This document shows, piece after piece, positions 1 to 6,611 of a stretch of 10,482 nt of DNA. The stretch comes from Podochytrium sp. JEL0797 (Eukaryota; Chytridiomycota; Chytridiomycetes; Chytridiales; Chytriomycetaceae). The DNA is taken from contig JADGJG010000958.1 of the NCBI GenBank assembly GCA_027596195.1, positions 1 to 10,482 of the forward strand, read 5' to 3'. The notes under the pieces are model-generated. The model had not been told where the DNA came from. It searched no databases and saw nothing but the letters and a program-made list of their open reading frames with translations. Within the stretch, counting starts at the first letter, position 1, and each line of letters begins with the position of its first letter. Both the position numbers and the translations under genes were made by a program.

Positions 1-249
1 ACGCCCGCGTCCCTCAACGTTCAGCTGCAAGACCACCTTGAAATTTCATACGCCGATTGGCAATTGTGCATCAATTTGTTTTTCGTCCTCTATTCGGCTG
101 CCAATATGGTCCTGCCGTTCTTCTCCGGCAAATTGACCGAACGATTCGGTGTGAACCGGGTGCTTCTGCTCAGCAGCTTTGTAAATACCGTCGGGCAGGT
201 GTTGGTGAACTTGGGATTGAGGTCGGGGAACGTTGCCTTGGCGTTGGTG

Positions 250-322
250 GTGAGTTTGTGTAATATTGACCTTGTTTATACAAATCAATCAGTCAATTTA
301 ACGCGGTTTCCCTTTGATACAG
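250..322 (+). other. Intron 1 of the decayed MFSD1-like copy (73 nt)
   Basis: It starts GTGAGT and ends ATACAG. It differs from the 72-nt intron 4131-4202 by one substitution and one extra C. Removing it restores the frame from ALALV to GRFVFG. Confidence 0.75.
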
Positions 323-428
323 GGACGTTTCGTGTTTGGAGTTGGCGGAGAGTGCGCGGGTGTGGCCCAGGCTGTTTTCATTGCGGCGAGTTGGGTTGGA
401 CAAACACTGTTGCTGGCAACTGCGACGA

Positions 429-488
429 GTAAGCTGCAATTTCTACGTTATTTCGAATCTCCGAGAAGCTCATTGCTTTGTTTTTCAG
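429..488 (+). other. Intron 2 of the decayed MFSD1-like copy (60 nt)
   Basis: It starts GTAAGC and ends TTTCAG, and is equivalent to 4309-4368 in the intact copy. Splice sites are preserved although the gene is broken downstream. Confidence 0.7.
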
Positions 489-841
489 CCGTGTTTTTTG
501 GCAAGCTCGGAACCGTCAGCAACGCGTTCCTGTCCCCGCTGCTTAAACATTTCTTTGGACCTAAATGCTGCGTGTGTACTCTCTTCCTGCTGTTGCATTC
601 TCTTGTGCCGAATTTCTGCCTCTGGCGACAACGACAATAGGATACCCACACCCACACCGCCGCCGTTTTTCCCGTCCGCGAATCTGAAATTTTAGCGCAA
701 AAATTTTAAAAAATATGTTGTCGCGCAGGTACCTGCACCCTTTATTTCGGCACGCGTTCTCGCGTGACCGTTTTGAACTCAAACCGAATACCATCACATG
801 CGGGTTTTCATTTCGAAAGAAATCGACTCTTTTTAAGAACG

Positions 842-847
842 AATAAA
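842..847 (+). terminator. AATAAA hexamer, possible polyadenylation signal
   Basis: A canonical hexamer lies about 150 nt past the end of homology in the decayed transporter copy. Such hexamers are frequent by chance in AT-rich sequence. Confidence 0.25.
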
Positions 848-920
848 TATTTCGTTATATTTCGTGGTAAAGGTTAACGTAATCACTCGTACTACTTTTA
901 ATCGAAGATTCTTGTCGGTC

Positions 921-942
921 ATGACGTGCCGCCGTGCGTCAT
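921..942. promoter_or_regulatory. Inverted pair of CRE/ATF-like half-sites
   Basis: ATGACG and CGTCAT form 6-bp inverted arms separated by 10 nt, 46 nt upstream of the ZIP ATG. TGACG is the half-site of bZIP ATF/CREB-type factors. The spacing differs from the classic contiguous palindrome, so this is only a candidate operator. Confidence 0.22.
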
Positions 943-987
943 TTTGGAATTGGCGACTTTTGTATTCCACGTCGAAATCAAATTTGA

Positions 988-2111
988 ATGAAAACGGATT
1001 CTCTGTTACCGCTTTGGCTCGCCGTCACTGCTGGAGCGGGAACTGCGCTTGGTACGTACATGTGCATCAGAGAACAGCCTTTGCCTGCCGACCGTCTAAA
1101 CTTGGCACTTGCGACGTCAGGCGCGGTTGTCCTTTTGGTTTTGATCCCGAACCCACCGGCGGTCAACACACTATCCGCGCAGAATGCGTCCCTGTTTGGC
1201 AGATTGCAAGCGTGCTCCGCGGGCGTGATGCTCGCACTCTCCTTTGGACTCTTCATGGAAGCGCTGCCCGAAACTGGGCTGCCGATAGGCCTCTTGTGCA
1301 TGGCAGTGGGCTTCGTTATCATGTTTGCGATTGAATCCCTGCTGGCCGATTGTGAGTTGCTGCGATTGGGGAGAATTTCTAATGTTGCGGTTCAGCCACG
1401 CATTCTCATGCGCATTCCCTCGAAGAAGGACTTTCGGATGAGATATCTCTGCTGGATCGAAACACCGCAACTTCGCCCACTTCTGCCACACCACCTCCAC
1501 AGATTCCGACCTCGTTCGAATCGTTCTTGATTCGCATGTTTGGAGGAAGCGCAACCGCTTCAAACTCAAACACCTTGATGATGGTGCGAAGCAGCTTTGT
1601 GACGTACATGGGCCTTGCCATTCATAATCTGCCTGAGGGGGTGTCCGTGGCACTCACGTCTGCGACGAATCTGCGGCTCGGCATCAGCCTTTGCTTGGCT
1701 ATTCTCTTGCACAACATTTTGGAGGGATTAATTGTCGCGTTACCGATTTGGTACACTTCGCGATCGCGTTCCAGGGTGCTTTTTTTGACTCTTTTGAACG
1801 GGTTGATGGAACCTCTGGGGGTTATTTTGGCCTGGTCCCTTGGCGGGGCAGAAGTGATTGCCGCTCCTGGAAGGATCGAAAAGATGCTCATGGGAGTCAG
1901 TGGGATTATGGGTGCGATTGCTGTTGGGGAGCTGATGCCGTCAGCGGTGGAGTGGATCGAGAAGGGAGGGATTGTTGTTGCGGGAGGGAAAAGTGGCCGA
2001 GGGAAGAAGGAAGTTTATATTCGCGTTTTTGCCTGGATTGTTGTTGGAATTATTGGCGGTGCGTTCGTGATGGGACTGGCGGACTTTGTGCTGCAAAAGT
2101 TTGATTTTTGA
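988..2111 (+). CDS. ZIP-family divalent metal (Zn/Fe) transporter, three exons
   Basis: This is a predicted membrane transporter moving Zn2+ or related divalent metals toward the cytosol (ZIP family, ZupT-like branch). Proposed exons are 988-1051, 1121-1351 and 1396-2111, giving 336 residues. TM1 spans about 9-30, TM2 about 49-70 (SAGVMLALSF) and TM3 about 77-96. A variable loop carries HSHAHS (101-106), a likely metal-binding stretch. TM4 carries HNLPEG (175-180) and TM5 carries HNILEG (204-209), where the family usually has Pro before Glu. A later helix contains GELMPSA, and the last TM lies near the C-terminus, giving about eight TMs as usual. The start at 988 is the ATG that places TM1 at the N-terminus. 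The 69-nt intron is in-frame and stop-free; removing it makes TM1 contiguous and gives a normal TM1-TM2 spacing. Localisation (plasma membrane, vacuole or Golgi) and metal preference cannot be read from the sequence. Confidence 0.9.
1052..1120 (+). other. ZIP intron 1 (69 nt, in-frame, stop-free)
   Basis: The donor is GTACGT, a branch-like CTAAAC lies at about 1096-1101, and the acceptor is GTCAG. Phase 1 on both sides. If retained it adds 23 residues in the middle of TM1, including a run ill-suited to a ZIP helix; if removed, TALG joins AVVLLVLIP as one TM segment. Confidence 0.72.
1352..1395 (+). other. ZIP intron 2 (44 nt)
   Basis: The donor is GTGAGT, a TTCTAATG branch-like element lies near 1377, and the acceptor is GTTCAG. 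Removal joins two reading frames and creates the Ser codon just before the His-rich loop. Without splicing, translation would end at a TGA at 1528-1530 and never reach HNLPEG. Confidence 0.9.
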
Positions 2112-2222
2112 CCATTCCTCGCGAAAAGGACATTAACTTAAGAAGAAGAGAATAATAAGAATGTTATTCCTAATGCTCTCTTTTTGAAAACGAAACCACA
2201 CGAAACAAGAACAGAAAAAAAC
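2112..2222. promoter_or_regulatory. Short ZIP / coiled-coil gene spacer
   Basis: Only 111 nt separate the ZIP stop from the next ATG, so ZIP 3' end formation and the next promoter share this stretch. It holds an imperfect inverted repeat (GAATAA at 2151-2156, TTATTC at 2165-2170) and an A-rich leader immediately before the ATG. No classic AATAAA is present. Confidence 0.4.
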
Positions 2223-3525
2223 ATGTTCGATACTTCTGTCCTTGCAGCCTTTGTCCTCGGCGGTCTCGCAGCCGGCATGGCTGCCCTCTACCTTGCCACT
2301 CCCGTGTCGCCAAAGAAGACCAAGAAGAAGAACAAGGCCAAGAAGGACTCCTCCGATCCTTCGCCTGCAGCCAACAACTTACCCACTCCCACCCCCACTG
2401 CATCCACTCCCCCTGCACCCTCTGCCACACGCCCAAAGCCCTCCAAAAAGTCGAAAAAGACAAAACAAGTCGATGTGGGCGTCCTCGACCCGACTTGGAG
2501 CAAAGTCGCTGAAACACCAAACGTCCCCGCGAAAAAATCGGAACCCTCGGTTGTTGCCGACGATACACCCTTCCCGCCCCTCAAGGACACCTCGTCTCGT
2601 GATTCCAAAAAGATCAAGTCGAAAACTCATACCATGAAGTCCAAGGATTTTTCGTACGCTGGAGTCGCTGTTGCGGACCCCAAGCCGGTTGTTGTTCCTG
2701 TCGTTCCCTCGTCTACCGCTCCTCGCGCCTACGATCCTGCGGAGTCTTCTGCAAAGAAGCCGGTTGTTGACATGCCGCTTGATTCTGATCGCGAAGACGA
2801 GGATGATACTCCCAAGGCAAGGGTTTTGAAGTTTCAGGAGAAGGAGCAAGTGGATGACGGATGGATTCGTGTTACGGATGGTGCCTCGACGAGTTGAGTG
2901 TTTCTGTTTTTTTTTGTGAGCGAGTGCCGCTAGAGGAGAAAAGAAACGAGCGAGAGAGAACAGCCAATCTGAGTGACGCGTCGAACAACGTGCGTGTGTG
3001 CGATAATGCAGTGAGAGAGGAAGAGAGTGCATGAAGCGAGCAAGAAAATGACCAGCCGTGTTTTGAAGGGAACGCGTACGCGAAAGCGAAAAAGGGCGAG
3101 CATACAAAAGACTCGCAAGCCGTCCTTTTCAGTTGAGATTACAATCACTAAACCACACGAACTTCACACACTCACTCACAGAAAAGGCACCCACCATCCG
3201 CATCGGCGCACCCTCCAAACCCCCTCAACACTCCTTCCCCACCAAATCCGCCCCCACACCAGCCTCCCAACTCACCAAAACCCAACTCAACAACCAACGC
3301 AAGGCCGAGAAAGCGAAGGAGGAGAAGGAACAGGCGCGGCTGATTCAGGAGGCCCGCAAGAATGAGTATCGACGCGAAGTTGCACAAGCGGAGAGCAAGA
3401 AGCGGGCTGTGGAGGAGGCTATGAAGCGGGGTAAGGAGATTGAGAAGCAGAGGATTGCGATGGCGAGGAAGCCGGCGGATGGGAAGTGGGAGGATGGGAC
3501 GAATTCAGCAGTGTTTTGGGAGTGA
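2223..3525 (+). CDS. Unrecognised membrane-anchored protein with C-terminal coiled coil
   Basis: I do not recognise the family. Proposed exons 2223-2892 and 3182-3525 give 337 residues. Residues 6-25 form one hydrophobic segment, followed at once by a Lys cluster (30-40), which suggests a signal anchor with the bulk of the protein in the cytosol. The middle (40-220) is low in complexity and rich in Pro, Lys, Ser and Thr, with an FPPL motif, an acidic patch (SDREDEDD) and a DDGWIRV motif near the exon end. Exon 2 encodes a long Lys/Glu/Ala/Gln-rich helix (about 253-322) that should form a coiled coil, and a conserved-looking end, WEDGTNSAVFWE. The second exon has no in-frame ATG before the coiled coil, which supports joining it to the first. 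The layout recalls ER-anchored coiled-coil proteins such as kinectin or p180, but that is analogy only. The start is the first in-frame ATG, placing the TM at the N-terminus. Confidence 0.72.
2893..3181 (+). other. Intron of the coiled-coil protein gene (289 nt)
   Basis: The proposed donor is GTTGAG and the acceptor is CTCACAG, phase 1 on both sides; removal bypasses the TGA at 2895-2897. It is about four times longer than the other introns here. An alternative acceptor, CTTTTCAG at 3125-3132, would add 16 residues but needs a different donor phase. Confidence 0.6.
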
Positions 3526-3821
3526 AGGGGGGGTGGTGTGATGATGATTGACTATACTTTTAGGGTTGGATTTTAAACTTAGCGTCAGTTTGAGGAAGCA
3601 AGTGATAGCTTCGATTAAAAAACAACGCGAATAAATTGATATCTTGTATCAAACTCTTTTCTTGCGGCGCTCACGGTGATAGAAACGCTATATTTTAAAT
3701 TTAATTGTGACATGAAAGTGGAGATCAAACAGATATGATATGCGTGTCGGAAAATTAAAAAAAAAATTGAATTCCGCGCAGAGCCCCATTGTGCCCCCCA
3801 GCCTCGCTCCCAAAAACGTCC
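3526..3821. other. Intergenic region before the intact MFSD1-like gene
   Basis: The region is AT-rich and holds an AATAAA hexamer (3630-3635) about 105 nt past the upstream stop. Two possible splice acceptors end at 3780 (CGCGCAG) and 3801 (CCCCAG). The reading frame is open from the latter into TM1, so an unseen 5' exon of the transporter may lie in this stretch. I could not identify a convincing first exon. Confidence 0.5.
3630..3635 (+). terminator. AATAAA polyadenylation-type hexamer
   Basis: It lies in AT-rich sequence about 105 nt downstream of the coiled-coil gene stop codon, a plausible cleavage signal for that transcript. Confidence 0.4.
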
Positions 3822-5368
3822 ATGAAACTCTCCCTCTTCCTCGTTTGCATTTTGCAATTCGGCAACTATTACGCCTATGACACGCCCGCGTCCCTCAACG
3901 TTCAGCTGCAAGACCACCTTGAAATTTCATACGCCGATTGGCAATTGTGCATCAATTTGTTTTTCGTCCTCTATTCGGCTCCCAATATGGTCCTGCCGTT
4001 CTTCTCCGGCAAATTGACCGAACGATTCGGTGTGAACCGGATGCTTCTGCTTTGCAGTTTAGTAAATACCGTCGGGCAGGTGTTGGTGAACTTGGGGTTG
4101 AGGTCGGGGAACGTTGCCTTGGCGTTGGTGGTGAGTTTGTGTGATATTGACCTTGTTTATACAAATCAATCAGTCAATTTAACGCGGTTTCCTTTGATAC
4201 AGGGACGCTTCGTGTTTGGAGTTGGCGGAGAGTGCGCGGGTGTGGCCCAGGCTGTTTTCATTGCGGCGAGTTGTGATGGACAAACACTGTTGCTGGCAAC
4301 TGCGATGAGTAAGCTGCATTTTCCACGTTATTTCGAATCTCCGAGAAGCTCATTGCTTTGTTTTCCAGCCGTCTTTTTTGGCAAGCTCGGAGCCGTCAGC
4401 AACGCGTTCCTGTCCCCGCTGCTCGAGCATTACTTTGGAATCGAAATCGCCCTCTTTGGGCCTACTGCCGCGTGTGTACTCTCTTCCTGCTGTTGCATTC
4501 TCTTGTGCCGAATTTCAGCCTCTGGCGATGCCGACAAGAGGATACCCACACCCATACCGCCAATGACTGAAACGACACCCTTGCTTTCGAACTGTGAATC
4601 TGAAATCATTGATATATCTTTTGACGAGTGGCGGGATGTTGTTGTTGCGGAGCAGGCTCCGCAACGGGTTTCAGCAACAGTTTCGCACCTTCCGGGGGCG
4701 TATTGGGTCGTGTGTCTGACGTTTGTCATGTTTTCTGGGCCGTATTTCTGTTTCAACAATACGGCGTTGGATTTCTTGACGACAAAGTGGTATGGCGAGG
4801 ATACCATATCAGCTGGTTTTGTAATGAGGTTGGTATTTTTTTGCTGCTGCTTGGCTGTGTTTTGATCTTTTGCTAAATTTAATTTTGCAGCATCCCCATG
4901 ATTGTTTCCATGTCATTACTCGGAATCTGCGGAACCTGTCTCATCCCCGACTCCGCCGGATTCTTCATTGAGTTCCTCAGCCTGATCCTCTTTGCCGCGA
5001 TGCACCTTACCCTCGGATTCACCTCCCTCTCCCCAACCATCCCCTTCACCTTCATTGGAGTCGTTGGCGCAATCAACCAAACCGTTGTATACCCCTTCAT
5101 CACGCATTTCGTGAAACGACAGGAACGGAGGCTTTTGCATGCGGTTCCGGCCGTGAAGGTCAATTTGCTGGGGTACGCGTTTGGAGTGTACATTTGTGTG
5201 CAGAATATTGGACTGGCGCTTGTGCCGCTGTGTGTGGCGTGGATTTTGAAGGGGGCTGGGGGGGAGGAGAGGTGGGTCGAGGTGCAAGTGTTTTTTACGG
5301 GGGTTTGTGCGGTTGGGGCGTGGGGGGCTGGGTGGTTGTGGTGGAATGAGAGGGTAGAAATGAAATAA
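3822..5368 (+). CDS. MFSD1-like major facilitator superfamily transporter, four exons
   Basis: This is a predicted 12-TM MFS transporter of the MFSD1 type; mammalian MFSD1 is a lysosomal dipeptide carrier, and the substrate here is unknown. Exons 3822-4130, 4203-4308, 4369-4828 and 4891-5368 give 450 residues. Visible signatures are a TM1 ending in NYYAYD (15-20), the N-half motif A GKLTERFGVNR (63-73), GRFVFGVGGE (104-113), a QNIGLALVPL stretch near the end (TM11 region), and a central loop (about 188-245) with an acidic dileucine motif ETTPLL (206-211) of the lysosome/vacuole-sorting type. The equivalent motif A of the C half has lost its basic residues. Residue 127 is Cys in a position where MFSD1 proteins, as I recall them, and the decayed copy have Trp. 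The first in-frame ATG is 3822, directly at TM1. Most relatives have a longer N-terminus, so a missing 5' exon is possible. Confidence 0.85.
4131..4202 (+). other. MFSD1-like intron 1 (72 nt, in-frame, stop-free)
   Basis: It starts GTGAGT, ends ATACAG, and is phase 0. Removal joins ALALV to GRFVFGVGGE as in relatives; retention would add 24 residues rich in polar Asn and Thr within the TM3-TM4 region. Confidence 0.85.
4309..4368 (+). other. MFSD1-like intron 2 (60 nt, in-frame, stop-free)
   Basis: It starts GTAAGC, ends TTCCAG, and is phase 1. Removal gives LLLATAMTVFFGKLG, a continuous helix; retention adds 20 residues with charged and Pro residues that break it. Confidence 0.82.
4829..4890 (+). 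other. MFSD1-like intron 3 (62 nt)
   Basis: The donor is GTTGGT, a TGCTAAAT branch-like element lies 12-19 nt before the end, and the acceptor is TTGCAG. Removal gives AGFVMSIPMIVS in one frame and bypasses the TGA near 4863. A GTATTT donor four bases later would put exon 4 out of frame. Confidence 0.8.
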
Positions 5369-5652
5369 TATAATAAGTGGTAATATGTATCGTTGTAATG
5401 TTGGCCGAAATTCAGATTGATGTGCGCGAGCAGGGTCATTTTTTGGTGGGTTGAGGAGTTGATCAGGCTGTTTTGTGAAGGAGAGTTGGGTGGCTGTCTG
5501 GGGCTGTGCGCGTTTTTTTTGCGAATGATGAAATCGTGATTAAATTTCTGATGGACTCGATCTGACAGGCGTGATTACAATGCAATTGCATTTTCAGAAG
5601 CCTTGTTTCGTTGCTTTTCGCCTGGTTCTTGCCCCGAGAATCGCGTCGTCAA
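5369..5652. other. Intergenic region between transporter and Ser/Pro-rich gene
   Basis: These 284 nt carry no credible gene. They include a T/G-rich stretch, a 12-bp palindrome (5580-5591) and a possible splice acceptor ending at 5597 (TTTTCAG), which could mark a 5' UTR intron of the next gene. Confidence 0.45.
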
Positions 5653-6510
5653 ATGACTTCTCCTGGAAGCAAAATGCCGCGGGAACAACTCGGCACCAGT
5701 GACAGCCAAGAAGACAACGAAGTTCTTGCGATGGCAGCGCGGTTTGGTGTGTAGCAGATCCTTGATTCCCGAGCTTTTCATGTCTCACTTCTCTTCAATC
5801 GCCACCCCCCTCATCATCCTCAAGGCGCCAGCAGCATCAAGACGTGCGCATCCATCGTACAGCTACAGCGCGCGGCCAAAATGCATGAGGAAATGGCCGC
5901 GAATCTGCGCGCGCAGGCACAACTGATGGCCGCCTATCTCGAGTCGATGGTGGTAAACGAAGGATTTTCTGGAATGAGCATTGCCGCTTCTCCAACCTCC
6001 CCTGTGTCTCATCGTGGTTCTGTTGCCGCGCTGCCCCCCACCAAGACGGCTCGCGACTCAGCCACCACCACGACTCCAAAAACGTCCTCCTCGGCTCCAC
6101 CGACACCAGAACCGGCCTTTTCGGTCTCACCGACACCAAAGCTTCAACTCTTTCCGCGTCGAAAATCAAAGATGGAGCCCGTTCCACTCCAAGTTGCCAC
6201 CGCGGCTCCTGAATCAGCAACGCCTTCTCTCGTTCCAACACTCACATACAAGGACTTTTTGGACGAGCAGATGAGAATCAAGGAGAAGAACAGAAAGGAA
6301 CGGGAATCCACCGCCGCCACAAGTTGCTCTCCGCCGTCAACCCAAGAGCCACCTCAGCAGAAAGCACTTCATATACACCAGTCGACGGAACTCGCTAATA
6401 GAGATCCATCCATTTCGGTAAATTCGCAGCAAAGCTTGTTGCGCAAGTACCCGCTCATTTTCCATACCGAAGAATCCGATCAGGCACTTCCTCGTTTCTC
6501 TAAAAAATAA
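5653..6510 (+). CDS. Unrecognised protein: N-terminal helix, Ser/Pro/Thr-rich body
   Basis: I do not recognise the family. Exons 5653-5746 and 5825-6510 join in one frame to give 259 residues. Residues 22-73 are Ala-, Gln-, Met- and Glu-rich and should form a long amphipathic helix (it includes SIVQLQRAAKMHEEMAANL). Residues about 80-200 are low in complexity, with runs of TTTT and APPTPEP, likely disordered and open to phosphorylation. A short island, TYKDFLDEQMRIKEKNRKE, looks conserved and helical. The tail ends in basic FSKK. The start is the first ATG in the open frame; exon 1 alone would stop at TAG 5752-5754, and a model starting at 5881 would lose half of the helix. AATAAA overlaps the stop codon (6506-6511). 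The next gene starts 97 nt away. Confidence 0.62.
5747..5824 (+). other. Intron of the Ser/Pro-rich protein gene (78 nt)
   Basis: The donor is GTGTGT, the acceptor is CTCAAG, phase 1 on both sides. It removes the in-frame TAG and joins AARFG to ASSIKTCASIVQLQ. The sequence before the acceptor is C/T-rich. Confidence 0.6.
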
Positions 6511-6511
6511 A
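6506..6511 (+). terminator. AATAAA hexamer overlapping the stop codon
   Basis: The hexamer includes the last bases of the Ser/Pro-rich gene's TAA. If used, its 3' UTR would be very short, which fits the 97-nt gap to the next gene. Confidence 0.3.
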
Positions 6512-6587
6512 TCTAATCGAGTTCGGAAAGTCGATATTTTATGGACTCGGAGTCTCTGGTGCAAGAGTTTCGGAATTTGTTTTTACC

Positions 6588-6611
6588 ATGGATCAGCGAC
6601 TCCGCGAATGA
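6588..6611 (+). promoter_or_regulatory. Eight-codon upstream ORF overlapping the PPX1 start
   Basis: ATG at 6588 sits in a strong context (ACCATGG) and opens a 7-residue ORF. Its TGA (6609-6611) overlaps the 6608 ATG as ATGA. It could act by termination-reinitiation or favour use of the downstream ATG at 6668. A second, longer out-of-frame ORF starts at 6541. Confidence 0.4.

Larger units (their letters stand above)
1..690 (+). pseudogene. Decayed partial copy of an MFSD1-like MFS transporter
   Basis: This stretch matches 3882 to about 4605 of the intact transporter in the same orientation. It begins inside TM1, so its 5' end lies outside the window. Over the first 249 nt I count about 7 differences (roughly 97% identity), and the two introns (250-322 and 429-488) keep their GT and AG ends. 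The N-terminal MFS motif A and the stretch after TM3 containing GRFVFGVGGE are readable. Around 553-570 a 21-nt loss between two copies of CTTTGG is followed by a one-base gain. The net loss of 20 nt shifts the frame and leads to TAG at 638-640. Homology ends near 690, so the whole C-terminal half (TM7-12) and the dileucine motif of the central loop are missing. One extra C near 311 falls in the intron and is harmless if spliced. A truncated transcript is possible, but a working transporter is not expected. Confidence 0.88.
691..987. other. Intergenic region upstream of the ZIP gene
   Basis: This is AT-rich sequence with no credible gene. It holds a 12-bp palindrome (725-736), an AATAAA hexamer (842-847) and an inverted pair of TGACG half-sites (921-942) about 50 nt before the ZIP start codon. 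The promoter and 5' UTR of the ZIP gene must lie here. Confidence 0.6.

Noticed and set aside
725..736. Perfect 12-bp palindromes (also 5580-5591, 8136-8147)
   Set aside because: A random 10-kb sequence should hold two or three perfect 12-bp palindromes, so these need no explanation.
3027..3365. Basic 112-residue + strand frame through the long intron
   Set aside because: It overlaps the coiled-coil exon in another frame, its Lys/Arg and His/Thr-rich content follows base composition, and it matches nothing recognisable.
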